A stretch of DNA of 64,000 bases from the NCBI RefSeq assembly GCF_041821145.1, contig NZ_JBGUBC010000013.1, positions 1 to 64,000 on the forward strand, written 5' to 3'. The first letter of the stretch is position 1. Every line of letters starts with the position of its first letter. Origin of the DNA: Halopenitus sp041821145. GTDB taxonomy: Archaea > Halobacteriota > Halobacteria > Halobacteriales > Haloferacaceae. The translations under genes and the position numbers were made by a program. The notes under the pieces are model-generated. The model made no database searches. It was not told the DNA's origin and saw only the letters and a list, made by a program, of their open reading frames with translations. Shown here piece by piece: positions 52,418-61,069 of the stretch.

Positions 52418-53407
52418 ATGGTCGGCATGATCGGCGAGTCGACGCCTCCAACGCTTTCGATACTCGCCTCCCTGCCGGACACGTTCACATTCGCGTGGAT
52501 CGTGGCGGTCCTGTTCGTCGTCGCCGCGATACTTGACCGGTTCGAACGCGAGGAAGGGCGGCTGATGGCGACCGGAACGTGGATCCTCTTCGGAGCGTTC
52601 TGGCTGACGATGGTGCCGTATTTCGCACTCGAGCATTTGAGTTACGTCGAGAGTCTCCTCTCGCTGGTCGCGGTCCCCGCCTGCGTGTACGTCGGATACC
52701 TCCTGTATCGAGGTCGCGAGTCGCTGTTCGTGCTCACTCGGGCCGTGGCGGCGATGTTGATCATCTATCTTCCGTTCGAGACGATCCCCTCGATGTCGAT
52801 CGGCGGAGTCACGATCCCCGAACCAAAACGCATACTCATCGAGATAGTGGCCGCCCAGACCGCGGCGGCAATGTCGCTTCTGGGCTACTCACCAGCGTTG
52901 ATCGAGAACTCACAGGGATACCTCTCGACCTTCCAGTGGGTCCATGGTCCGGAGGGACACGTCGTTCTGGTGTCAGTCGTCCTCGCATGTACGGGTATTG
53001 GTAGCATGGCGATATTCGCCGGGCTTATCACAGCCGTCGACGCGCCGTTCGAACGAAAGATTCGGGGACTCGCGGTCTCCATCCCGCTCATCTACGTGTT
53101 GAATATCGCTCGCACGACGTTCATCACGATCGTCACGGGCAACCAGTACATGCACTGGCAGCCCGACCTCGTGTTGGCGATGTTCGGGGCGAGCGATCCG
53201 TACCGCGTCTCGTTTTTGATCTCCGATCGGATCTTCAGCCAACTGCTCGCGATCGTCGCACTCATCGGGATCACCTATCTCGTGGCGCGACAGATCCCCG
53301 AACTCGTGATCGTCTTGGAGGACGTGTTATACGTATTGACGGGCGAGGAGCACGACCTGCTCGCGGCGCTGGATCTCCCCCGAGAGCCAACGAATCGGAA
53401 GCGGTGA
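52418..53407 (+). CDS. artA: Archaeosortase A
   Basis: 329 residues with about eight membrane helices. The archaeosortase catalytic features are ACTGIGSMAIFAG (active Cys) and LNIARTTFITI (conserved Arg), and a later DPYRVSF offers the third conserved Arg position. ArtA removes the C-terminal PGF-CTERM helix of S-layer and other surface proteins and links them to a lipid. The length exceeds a minimal archaeosortase because of the soluble C-terminal tail. The gene may start at 52418 or 52427. It has its own weak TATA-like element (CTTTACAT, about 24 bases upstream). Confidence 0.9.
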   Translation: MVGMIGESTPPTLSILASLPDTFTFAWIVAVLFVVAAILDRFEREEGRLMATGTWILFGAFWLTMVPYFALEHLSYVESLLSLVAVPACVYVGYLLYRGRESLFVLTRAVAAMLIIYLPFETIPSMSIGGVTIPEPKRILIEIVAAQTAAAMSLLGYSPALIENSQGYLSTFQWVHGPEGHVVLVSVVLACTGIGSMAIFAGLITAVDAPFERKIRGLAVSIPLIYVLNIARTTFITIVTGNQYMHWQPDLVLAMFGASDPYRVSFLISDRIFSQLLAIVALIGITYLVARQIPELVIVLEDVLYVLTGEEHDLLAALDLPREPTNRKR

Positions 53408-53479
53408 TCGGATTCTGGCTCGGCGTTCGACGCGTGGTGCGCTGGGGACGCTTTTGTGGCTCGGCCGCGAACGCCGGGC

Positions 53480-54814
53480 ATGGACTCGAACGAGGGAGTA
53501 GTCGTCATCGGTGGCGGCGTTGCAGGGCTCACCACGGCTGCAACGCTCGCGGAGGCCGGCGTCGACGTCACGGTGGTCGAACGCGAGGAAACGGTCGGTG
53601 GACGCGTGAAAAGCAGGGACGTGGACGGATTCACGATCGATCGCGGGTTCCAGGTACTCTTCGAAGCCTATCCGGCACTTCGCGCGGAACTCGATCTCGA
53701 CGCGCTTGATCTCCGCCCTTTCGCTCCCGGCGCGGTCATCTGTCGTCCCGGATCGCGGTCGACGCTTGCCGACCCGTTTCGAGATCCGGTGGCCGCGATC
53801 GGATCGATCCTCGATCCGACGATCCCGTTTCGTGACAAGTTTCGAACGCTCCTGCTCAGACGTGAATTGACGCGACGATCGGAGTCGGACTCGTTCACGG
53901 GCCCCGACGAAACGATCCGGACGTTTCTCCGCGAACGGGGGTTTTCTGCGAGGTACATCGATCGGTTCGTCGAACCGTTTTACGGCGGGATCACCCTCGA
54001 TCGATCGCTTTCGAGTTCCAGCCACGTCTTCGAATACACGTTTCGAGCGATGAGTCGTGGTCGGATCGCCGTGCCGGCCGACGGCATGGGATCGATACCT
54101 CGCCAGTTGGCCGACCGAGCGGAGGCGGGCGGCGGCGAGATACGGACCGGAACGGCAGTTGAACGGATCGATCTCGTCGGGTCCGACGTTGACGGTGGTG
54201 ACGTTACGGACCGACACGACCAGCCGGAAACGTCGGAGGGAGTTCGCATCACGTGTGCTGACGGAACGTCCCTCTCGGCCAGCGCCGCTGTCGTCGCGAC
54301 GTCGCCGCCCGAGGCGCGACGGCTCACCGGCATCGAGGCGATCCCGACGGAGGGCGTCGGTTGTGTCACCCAGTGGTACACGCTCCCGGCCGAGAGGAGC
54401 TTCGAGGTCGGAACGCGGATCCTGTTGAACGCGGGATCCGAGCGCCCCAACGCGGTGATTCCGATCGGGGAGGTCGCACCCAGCTACGCTCCCGAGGACC
54501 GGACGCTGTTCGCCGCGACCTTCGTTGACGACGAGGCGCTCGAACGTGAGGCGGACGCCCTGGCCCAGGAAACCCGCGAGGCGCTCGCCTCGTGGTATCC
54601 CGAGCGAGCGGTGAACGGATTACGGCCGATCGCGATCGATAGAACGCCGTTCGCCCAGTTTGCCCAGCCACCCGGATTCAGAAAGGAGCTTCCCAACCCG
54701 GACGATCCGGCCGGACCGATCGTGCTCGCCGGCGATTACACGCGGTGGTCTTCCCTGCAAGGTGCAGTCGAAAGCGGTCGACGGGCGAATACGATCGTCC
54801 GTGAACACCTCTGA
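53480..54814 (+). CDS. FAD-dependent amine-oxidase/desaturase-like protein
   Basis: 444 residues. The dinucleotide fold is at the start: VVVIGGGVAGLTTAATLAEAG, then VVEREETVGGRVKS, the NAD(P)/FAD-binding GG doublet. The C-terminal FAD-binding segment is VLAGDYTRWSSLQGAVESGRRAN. The middle resembles phytoene desaturase and protoporphyrinogen oxidase relatives (GFSARYIDRFVEPFYGGITLD). The substrate is not readable; haloarchaeal relatives are often annotated as NAD(P)/FAD-dependent oxidoreductases. It follows artA in the same direction with a 72-base gap. The start at 53480 was chosen over 53456 because the FAD motif then sits eight residues in. Confidence 0.87.
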   Translation: MDSNEGVVVIGGGVAGLTTAATLAEAGVDVTVVEREETVGGRVKSRDVDGFTIDRGFQVLFEAYPALRAELDLDALDLRPFAPGAVICRPGSRSTLADPFRDPVAAIGSILDPTIPFRDKFRTLLLRRELTRRSESDSFTGPDETIRTFLRERGFSARYIDRFVEPFYGGITLDRSLSSSSHVFEYTFRAMSRGRIAVPADGMGSIPRQLADRAEAGGGEIRTGTAVERIDLVGSDVDGGDVTDRHDQPETSEGVRITCADGTSLSASAAVVATSPPEARRLTGIEAIPTEGVGCVTQWYTLPAERSFEVGTRILLNAGSERPNAVIPIGEVAPSYAPEDRTLFAATFVDDEALEREADALAQETREALASWYPERAVNGLRPIAIDRTPFAQFAQPPGFRKELPNPDDPAGPIVLAGDYTRWSSLQGAVESGRRANTIVREHL

Positions 54815-54879
54815 GGTGCCGACAGGTGGATGATCGGTGATCGGGTGCATAGCTGGGCGAATCTCATCCCGTAGTTCCG

Positions 54880-54933
54880 GTAATTCGGTAGTTCCAGTGA
54901 GCTTGGGTAGCCCCGTAGTTCGGTAGTTCCGGT
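54880..54933. repeat. Two-copy 19-bp repeat between convergent genes
   Basis: GTAATTCGGTAGTTCCAGT at 54880-54898 and GTAGTTCGGTAGTTCCGGT at 54915-54933 differ at two bases; a shorter CGTAGTTCCGGT lies at 54870-54881. All are in the 133-base gap between the ends of the FAD gene and the E1-alpha gene. Confidence 0.7.
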
Positions 54934-54947
54934 GGACTCGTGTTCGA

Positions 54948-56048
54948 TCACTCTCCCTGTTCGAACGCGTCTGCACCGTGTTTCTCGATGAGTTCCAACA
55001 GCTCCTCACGCTGGCGGTCGAGGGTCGAGGGGCGTTCCGCGTAGACGTGATCGAACATCTCGCCCGGATCGACCTGGAGGTCCGCAGTCGCCTCGATCGC
55101 CTCAGCGACGACGTCCTCAGCCTCCGCGCCGATCGCCTCGATCCCCTCCGCGTCGATCCGCCCCGTCTCACGGAGGAATGTCTCCATGCGGTCGATCGGA
55201 TCGATCGATCGCCAGCGTTCGAGTTCGTCCTCGTCGCGGTAGACGGTCGGATCGTCGGCCGTCGTGTGTGCGCCGTAGCGGTACTCCACGAACTCGATCA
55301 GCGTCGGACTCGGGGAGGCGTCCGGATCGCGAGCGCGCGTCGCGGCCTCGCGCGTGGCGGCATAGCTCGCGAGGGGATCCATGCCATCGACGCGGATCCC
55401 GTCGAACCCGTACGCTTGTGCCTTCTCGGCGAAGGTGTCGCTCGCCGTCTGGCGCGAACGGGGGACGGAGATCGCCCAGCCGTTGTTGTGACAGCAAAAC
55501 AGCGTCGGCAGATCGAAGACGCCGGCGACGTTGAGCGCCTCGTGGAAGTCCCCCTCCGAGGTGGCCCCGTCGCCGAAGTGGCAGGCGACGATCCGGTCGT
55601 CGTCGCGATAGTCGAAGGCCCATGCGGCGCCGACTGCGTGCGGGAGATGTGCAGCCACGTCGATCTGTAACGGGAAGACGTTGCCCTCAAGGATGGCTGC
55701 CGTACCGGACTCGTGGCCCAGCCAGTAGGGAAGATACTCGGCAAGCAGGTCCCGGGTGACGATCGAGCCGTGTTCGCGGTACTGGTAGCTTATCAGATCA
55801 CGCTCGTCGAGCGCGTGCGTCGATCCGACTGCGGAGCCCTCTTGGCCGGCGCAGGGAGCGTAGGTTCCGATCCGTCCCTGCCGCTGGAGGCTGACCGCGC
55901 GCTCGTCGAAGTGACGGGTGATACGCATGTCCCGGTAGATAGCGACGAGGCGATCATCCGAGAGATCAGGAGGCTCCGCATCGGGCAGGACCCGTCCGTC
56001 GGCATCGAGGACGCGTCGAACGTCCGCCTCCGCGAGCGGATCAGTCAC
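54948..56048 (-). CDS. Thiamine-diphosphate dehydrogenase E1 alpha subunit (orphan)
   Basis: 366 residues. It is the alpha subunit of pyruvate or branched-chain 2-oxoacid dehydrogenase E1. The ThDP-binding motif is complete: CHFGDGATSEGDFHEALNVAGV to CCHNNGWAIS (GDG to NN, about residues 168-198). The phosphorylation-loop-like region EYRYGAHTTADDPT is also present. The beta subunit, E2 and E3 are normally adjacent, but no pdhB or lipoyl protein is found here, so the partner must be elsewhere. The substrate class (pyruvate or branched-chain acid) cannot be assigned from this chain alone. Confidence 0.9.
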   Translation of the reverse strand: MTDPLAEADVRRVLDADGRVLPDAEPPDLSDDRLVAIYRDMRITRHFDERAVSLQRQGRIGTYAPCAGQEGSAVGSTHALDERDLISYQYREHGSIVTRDLLAEYLPYWLGHESGTAAILEGNVFPLQIDVAAHLPHAVGAAWAFDYRDDDRIVACHFGDGATSEGDFHEALNVAGVFDLPTLFCCHNNGWAISVPRSRQTASDTFAEKAQAYGFDGIRVDGMDPLASYAATREAATRARDPDASPSPTLIEFVEYRYGAHTTADDPTVYRDEDELERWRSIDPIDRMETFLRETGRIDAEGIEAIGAEAEDVVAEAIEATADLQVDPGEMFDHVYAERPSTLDRQREELLELIEKHGADAFEQGE

Positions 56049-56184
56049 GATCGCACGCCTCCGTGGGGAATGATACCGTCCGACTCTGCATACGACGATG
56101 AAACGTCCGCATGCTCAAGGGTGTATCGGTGCTCGTGATCCGTCGTCCCGACTGCGTGATAGGCTCGTCCGTCTCGCAGTCGGC

Positions 56185-56835
56185 TCACGCAGCCTTGCGA
56201 TCGCGAACGGTCGATGGCTCGCCGTCGAATCGGCCATCCGACTCGCGATGTTCTTGAACGGTCGTGTACGCCTCCCGAACTCGCCGGAACGATTCCTCGT
56301 CGCCGCCGTGGTCCGGGTGCACCTCCTTGATTCGGTCGCGATAGGCATTCTTGACGGCCTCCTCGCCGGCCGTTCGGGAAAGTCCGAGTTCGTCAAACGC
56401 CGCCGCGATCGGATCGTCGTTCGGACGGGTGTCGAACGTGGGCCTGGGGACGTCGAAGGGTAGACGTCTGCCGAGGCCCCGACCCGGCATCTCGTGTTCA
56501 CAGAGAACCGACTGCGTGCCGGCGTTCTTGAGTCGGAAGTGGAGGTGGGCATCGAAGGTGATGGCTACCTCCCGGTCGGGGAGGTAGAAAGCGACCGTGG
56601 ATCCCGCAAGCGGGTGGTTTTCGAGAAATCGCTCGTCGATGGCGGCGAGGTATTCGCGGATCTCCTCGTGCCGGCGCGAGACGCCGGAATCACCGCCGAC
56701 GGCAGTCGCGCCGGTCGCGGGAAGAAACCGGTCACCCAGATAGAACGCCGCCACGACGAACGCCGTCGCGACGAGCCCCAGAAGGCTCCCGGCAAGCAAC
56801 CAGACGGGAAGGAGTCGAAGGACGTCTGCGACCAC
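56185..56835 (-). CDS. Membrane-anchored J-domain protein
   Basis: About 216 residues if translation starts at the GTG at 56835; an ATG at 56895 would add 20 residues that look unlike an N-terminus. One or two hydrophobic helices near the start (PVWLLAGSLLGLVATAFVVAAFYLG) precede a small charged region and a C-terminal J domain with the HPD motif (RIKEVHPDHGGDEESFRRVREAY). J domains stimulate DnaK; placing one at the C-terminus behind a membrane anchor suggests local recruitment of DnaK at the membrane. Confidence 0.78.
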   Translation of the reverse strand: MVADVLRLLPVWLLAGSLLGLVATAFVVAAFYLGDRFLPATGATAVGGDSGVSRRHEEIREYLAAIDERFLENHPLAGSTVAFYLPDREVAITFDAHLHFRLKNAGTQSVLCEHEMPGRGLGRRLPFDVPRPTFDTRPNDDPIAAAFDELGLSRTAGEEAVKNAYRDRIKEVHPDHGGDEESFRRVREAYTTVQEHRESDGRFDGEPSTVRDRKAA

Positions 56836-57007
56836 GTGAGACGTTGGACGTGGATCCTCAAGAACCCCTCGCCGGGGGAGGACGGGAGCGACCACGATCG
56901 AGGAACTCGCGGGGGCGAGCGTGCCTCTTCGTCGAGGTCGTGTCGTTCTCGCGGTGATCGTGCTGTTCTCGTGGTGATCGTGTCGTTCTCTTCGTTCGCC
57001 CGCTCTC

Positions 57008-57265
57008 CTAGATCATCCCGTTCTCCTCGAGCGCCTCGATGACGTCGTCGACGAGCTCCTCGAGTGACTCATACGGGAAGTCCTGATTGCCGCCGAGTTT
57101 AGTGGCCAGCTCCATCGCCGAAAAACGCACGTCATCGGCCTCGAACGTGGTCGAGGGGCCGTTCGGTAGCGCCGGCAGCAGATCCATTTGCGTCTCGACG
57201 GGAAACTCGGCGTCCTCGAACGCCTCCGTGAACTGTGCGCGAAGCTCGGATTCGACGTCGGTCAT
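57008..57265 (-). CDS. MTH865 family small protein
   Basis: 85 residues from the ATG at 57265. The sequence EFPVETQMDLLPALPNGPSTTFEADDVRFSAMELATKL and the later DFPYESLEELVDDVIEAL match the archaeal MTH865 (EF-hand-like fold) family as I know it. No catalytic motif is present and the function is unknown. The upstream in-frame start at 57328 is unlikely because it would sit inside the promoter region shared with the halocyanin gene. It is divergent from that gene. Confidence 0.85.
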   Translation of the reverse strand: MTDVESELRAQFTEAFEDAEFPVETQMDLLPALPNGPSTTFEADDVRFSAMELATKLGGNQDFPYESLEELVDDVIEALEENGMI

Positions 57266-57417
57266 ACCCAACCCACCCGTAGACTGCCAAAAAGGGTTGT
57301 GAAACCCCGTTGAGATCGAATTGACCACGCCGATCCGGATCCAAGCGGGAGGGTTTCCCCTTCATCGATCGAACGTGAACCAAAGTATTCACTATGGGGC
57401 GTCACCAATCGGCGAGC

Positions 57418-58047
57418 ATGAGTACAGAGGACGTTTCCCGACGGGCGTTTCTTCGGACGGCGGGCGGAACCACCGCGGCGGCAGGTGTCGCGGCCGGCGC
57501 GAGCGGAACCGGGGCTGCCCAGGAAGCGCCTGTCTGGCCCTCCAGCGTCGAGGACGCCAATCACGGAACGTACCAGGACGCTCGGGGTCAAGACGAAGTA
57601 ACGATCTCGGTGGGGGCCGGCGAACAGGGATTGTCCTTCGATACGACGAAGACGTGGATCGATCCGGGCACGACCGTGATCTGGGAATGGACGGGCGAGG
57701 GCGGTGCCCACAACACCGAGAAAGTGGAGGGTTCCGCCGCCGAGTGGCAAAGTGAGATCACCGCCGAGGAGGGGTTCACCTTCGAGCATGAGTTCACCGA
57801 GGACGACGTGGGAATTACCCACTATCAGTGTGCTCCTCACGCGCAGGTCGGCATGCACGGCGGCATCGCCATCGGCGAGGACATCGAAACCGAGGAGGTC
57901 GGCGGCGAGGAGGAGGGGGCCACGGGCGTCGTCTTCGTGCCCGAGGCGGCGAAGGCGCTCAGCGTTGCGGCGTTCATCGCGATGCTCGCGACGCTCGGGA
58001 TCGCGTTCTTCTTCATGCGCTACGGCGGAGGCGAGTCCAACGAGTAG
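57418..58047 (+). CDS. Second membrane-anchored halocyanin, near-copy of the first
   Basis: 209 residues. The Tat signal SRRAFLRTAGG leads to an Ala-rich segment and a plastocyanin-like domain with the same ligands as the cytochrome-cluster halocyanin: His in GGAHNTE, then Cys-x2-His-x4-Met in YQCAPHAQVGM. A C-terminal helix (SVAAFIAMLATLGIAFFFM) anchors it. The copper domains agree at all but about a dozen positions out of some 120, and the DNA is also closely matched, while the signal peptides and anchors differ. The start at 57418 gives the Tat motif near the N-terminus. It probably carries electrons outside the membrane. Confidence 0.9.
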   Translation: MSTEDVSRRAFLRTAGGTTAAAGVAAGASGTGAAQEAPVWPSSVEDANHGTYQDARGQDEVTISVGAGEQGLSFDTTKTWIDPGTTVIWEWTGEGGAHNTEKVEGSAAEWQSEITAEEGFTFEHEFTEDDVGITHYQCAPHAQVGMHGGIAIGEDIETEEVGGEEEGATGVVFVPEAAKALSVAAFIAMLATLGIAFFFMRYGGGESNE

Positions 58048-58179
58048 CGCGATCATCCCGGGGACCGGGATGTCGATTTGAACGACGGATCATCGGACCG
58101 GTAGATTCGGTCCCCGTCATACCGTGAGATTCCTTGACTTCATACTCCGTGCCTGGCCAAGAGCCGCGGCTCTACCGGA

Positions 58180-59238
58180 TCACAGTTTGCCGCGTGCATC
58201 GAGCAGGGAGCGGTAGCGCTCGAGATATCGCTCCAGGATCGGACGGTGATCGTAGCGTTCGAAGCGCTCGTCGACGGTCCGGCTCGGCGCCGATCCGGCC
58301 TCAAGAAACGCGTCGGCGAGTTCACGCGGGCTCGTGACCAACCGACCGCGCTCGCGTGCCTCCGCGAGTTCGTGGGCGCTCGAGTCGGCCTGATACTCGA
58401 CGAGGCCGACACAGCCACACGCGAGCGCCCAGAGGAGGTCGCTTGCGAACGTCTCCCTCGTCGCGGTCTGGACCGCGACGTGGGCACCTTTGAAGATCGA
58501 CACGCGTTCATCGATCGGCGTCGCTCCGAGAAACGACACCCGATCGTCGATCCGGAGATCCGAGGCAGTTCGCTCGGCCGCATGGCGCTCCGGCCCCTCA
58601 CCGATCACGGCGGCACGCCACTCGCGATCGCGCACCTCTGCGAGACCAAGGAGGAACGACTCGACGTTCGAATCACGGTCGAGTCGCCGGGAGTAGACGA
58701 CGTCAAACCGGTCGTCGACGCTGGCCGACTCGATGAGCCCGAAGTCGATACTTTCGGGGATCGTCTCCACCACGTCCGAGGGTGCACCGTACTCCTGAAT
58801 CCGGGTTCGTGCGGCCTCGGAGGGAACGACGATCCCGTCGGCGCGCCGGGCGATCCACCGATATGCGAACGTGGAGTCCGCGGGGTGGTCACTCCACCAG
58901 TCGACGAGGACCGGGGCACGGTGGACGAGTCGAGTCGCCGCTGCGGCCCCGGCTCCGCCGGGTGGACTGTTCACCGCGTGAACGATATCGGGGCCGGCCC
59001 GCCGGAGCGCCGCCGGGAGACGGGCCGCAAATCGGGCCGGAATCGGATCCGCCACCACCCGACGGTAGCTGATTCCGTCCTCCTCGAAGATGTCGTGATC
59101 GCCGCCCCACCACTGGGCGCACAGCCATCGAATGTCGTGTCCGCGATCGGAGAGCTGTCGTGCGATCCGATGGGCTCGGGATCGCGCCGGCGTCGCTCCG
59201 TGGTGCGGGGTAAAAAGCGAGACGAACGCGACGCGCAT
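58180..59238 (-). CDS. Family 4 glycosyltransferase
   Basis: 352 residues from the ATG at 59238 (MRVAFVSLFTPHHGATPARS). GT-B fold: an N-terminal acceptor domain with HRIARQLSDRGHDIRWL, and a C-terminal nucleotide-sugar domain with VVYSRRLDRDSNVESFLLGL, then RVSFLGATPIDERVSIFKGAHVAV and TFASDLLWALACGCVGLVEY, where GT4 proteins have the E-x7-E-like region. The sugar and acceptor are unknown; likely roles are surface glycan or glycolipid synthesis. It stands alone, just before the cobalamin genes. Confidence 0.87.
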   Translation of the reverse strand: MRVAFVSLFTPHHGATPARSRAHRIARQLSDRGHDIRWLCAQWWGGDHDIFEEDGISYRRVVADPIPARFAARLPAALRRAGPDIVHAVNSPPGGAGAAAATRLVHRAPVLVDWWSDHPADSTFAYRWIARRADGIVVPSEAARTRIQEYGAPSDVVETIPESIDFGLIESASVDDRFDVVYSRRLDRDSNVESFLLGLAEVRDREWRAAVIGEGPERHAAERTASDLRIDDRVSFLGATPIDERVSIFKGAHVAVQTATRETFASDLLWALACGCVGLVEYQADSSAHELAEARERGRLVTSPRELADAFLEAGSAPSRTVDERFERYDHRPILERYLERYRSLLDARGKL

Positions 59239-59324
59239 ACCTGAACGAGTCGCCACCGTCCGTTAAAAATCCACGCGATCCAGGGTCGATCGTGAAGGCG
59301 GTTCGATCTCCCGGCAGCGACCGC

Positions 59325-61064
59325 TCATTCGGGCACCGACAGCGCCCCAAGATCGACGTGATCACGGAGCAGATCGGCGGCGGCGTCGTACGGCGACGGA
59401 TCCTCCAGATCGATTTGCGGTCGCGACTGGCCAGCGGTCGCGCGGACGTTTTGGACGAACGTCTCCCGGACCACGCGATTCTCGAAGAGGCCGTGGAGGT
59501 AGGTCCCGAGAACGCCCGTGGGGCCGCCGATGGAGACGCCGAAGGCGGCGTGCTCGCGAGACTCCTCGGCGACCGAGCGTGACTCATCACTTGCGGACGT
59601 AACGTCCTCAACGGGCGAAAAGGGGAACCGGACCGGTCGCCCCTGCGAGGAAGAACCGGCGAGGCGGGTTTCGCCCATATGGATCTCATAGCCACGTACC
59701 GAGGCATCGACGCCGGACAGTGGACCCGACCCGCGAAGGTCCAGTTCGGTCGAGACGACGCGTTTTCGGGTCGAGAACGTCGTCTCGACGGGAAGCAATC
59801 CGAGACCCGTGACGGTCGACGTCTCGCCGGTCCCCTCGATGTCCGCGTTCCGGATCCGCTCGCCGAGCAGTTGGTAGCCGCCACAGAGGCCGACGATCGG
59901 ACCCTCAAAGGACGAAAGCGCCGACCCAAAGCCCGACCGCCGCAACGCGATCAGGTCGTCGACGGTGTTTTTCGTTCCGGGAATCACGACCGCGTCAGCT
60001 TCCCGAAGACGATCGGAGACGTTCCCGGAGTCATCATCGTCTGAGGTGGCGGCGGAGTCCGAGATCGGGAGATACGCGACCCGGACGCCGGGCTCGAACG
60101 CGAGCGGTTCCAGATCGGTAAAATTCGAGATCGTCGGGAGTCGAGGGACGGCGATCGTTACGGTCCGTTCTTCAGGGACATCGTCCTTGCCGCGGATCGC
60201 CGATCCGCCAGTCGTCGCCTCGGCGGCGGGAAGCCCGACGCTGTCCTCTGCAGGCAATCCCGGATCGGAATAGGGGATCACACCGAGGATCGGTACTCCG
60301 GTCCGTTCGGCCACGGCGTCGATTCCGGGTTCGAGGAGCGTCGGATCGCCGCGGAATTTCGTGATGACCGCGCCAGCAACCCGTCTCCGGAGATCGTCGG
60401 GAAGCAGTTCGAGCGTCCCGACGAGTGAGGCGAAGACGCCGCCGCGCTCGATGTCCGCAACGAGTAGGATCTCCGCGTCGGCGAACCGTGCGGTCTCGAC
60501 GTTAGCGAGGTCTCGGTCGTGGAGGTTGATCTCCGCGATCGAGCCCGCCCCCTCCGCGATGACGATATCCGCATCGGACGCCAGACGGTGGTATGCGCCG
60601 ACGGCGGCTTCGCGGGCGTCCTCCCAGCGTTCCTCGTAGTACTTGCTGGCCGGGACGTGATCGATTGCCTCGCCGTCGATCACGAGTTGTGACTCCCCCT
60701 CGCCGCGGGGTTTGAGCAGGACGGGGTTGTGATCGGTCGTCGGGGGCGTGCACGCGGCGCGTGCCTGGACGTACTGGGAGATTCCGATCTCTCCGAACGC
60801 ATCGGGGGTGCCGTCTTCGCCATGCTCGTCGTTTTCGCCCGTTCCGTCGTCTTCATCGTGCCCGCCATCCCCATCGTGCCCGCTGTCTCCGCCACCCCTC
60901 GCGATCGGAACCGCACGGGCGTTGTTCGACATGTTCTGTGCCTTGAACGGCGCCACGTCGAGTCCACGGTCGGCGAGAAGTCGGCAGAGTCCGGTCGCGA
61001 CGGTACTCTTTCCGACGTGACTCGCAGTGCCCGCGACGAGGATCGTCGGTGTCGATCGCTTCAT
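59325..61064 (-). CDS. cobQ: Cobyric acid synthase (CobQ/CbiP)
   Basis: 579 residues, longer than the usual 480-520. The N-terminal synthetase domain has LVAGTASHVGKSTVATGLCRLLADRG and VAPFKAQNMSNNARAV. The C-terminal class I amidotransferase domain has GLCGGYQLLGERI with the nucleophile Cys and ends with GTYLHGLFEN (catalytic His). An acidic Gly/Asp/His insert of about 35 residues (GHDGDGGHDEDDGTGENDEHGED) sits at about 55-90, between the two parts of the ATP site. It adds four amide groups to the corrin ring. It lies directly downstream of the adenosyltransferase gene in the same direction. Confidence 0.92.
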   Translation of the reverse strand: MKRSTPTILVAGTASHVGKSTVATGLCRLLADRGLDVAPFKAQNMSNNARAVPIARGGGDSGHDGDGGHDEDDGTGENDEHGEDGTPDAFGEIGISQYVQARAACTPPTTDHNPVLLKPRGEGESQLVIDGEAIDHVPASKYYEERWEDAREAAVGAYHRLASDADIVIAEGAGSIAEINLHDRDLANVETARFADAEILLVADIERGGVFASLVGTLELLPDDLRRRVAGAVITKFRGDPTLLEPGIDAVAERTGVPILGVIPYSDPGLPAEDSVGLPAAEATTGGSAIRGKDDVPEERTVTIAVPRLPTISNFTDLEPLAFEPGVRVAYLPISDSAATSDDDDSGNVSDRLREADAVVIPGTKNTVDDLIALRRSGFGSALSSFEGPIVGLCGGYQLLGERIRNADIEGTGETSTVTGLGLLPVETTFSTRKRVVSTELDLRGSGPLSGVDASVRGYEIHMGETRLAGSSSQGRPVRFPFSPVEDVTSASDESRSVAEESREHAAFGVSIGGPTGVLGTYLHGLFENRVVRETFVQNVRATAGQSRPQIDLEDPSPYDAAADLLRDHVDLGALSVPE

Positions 61065-61069
61065 GACCC

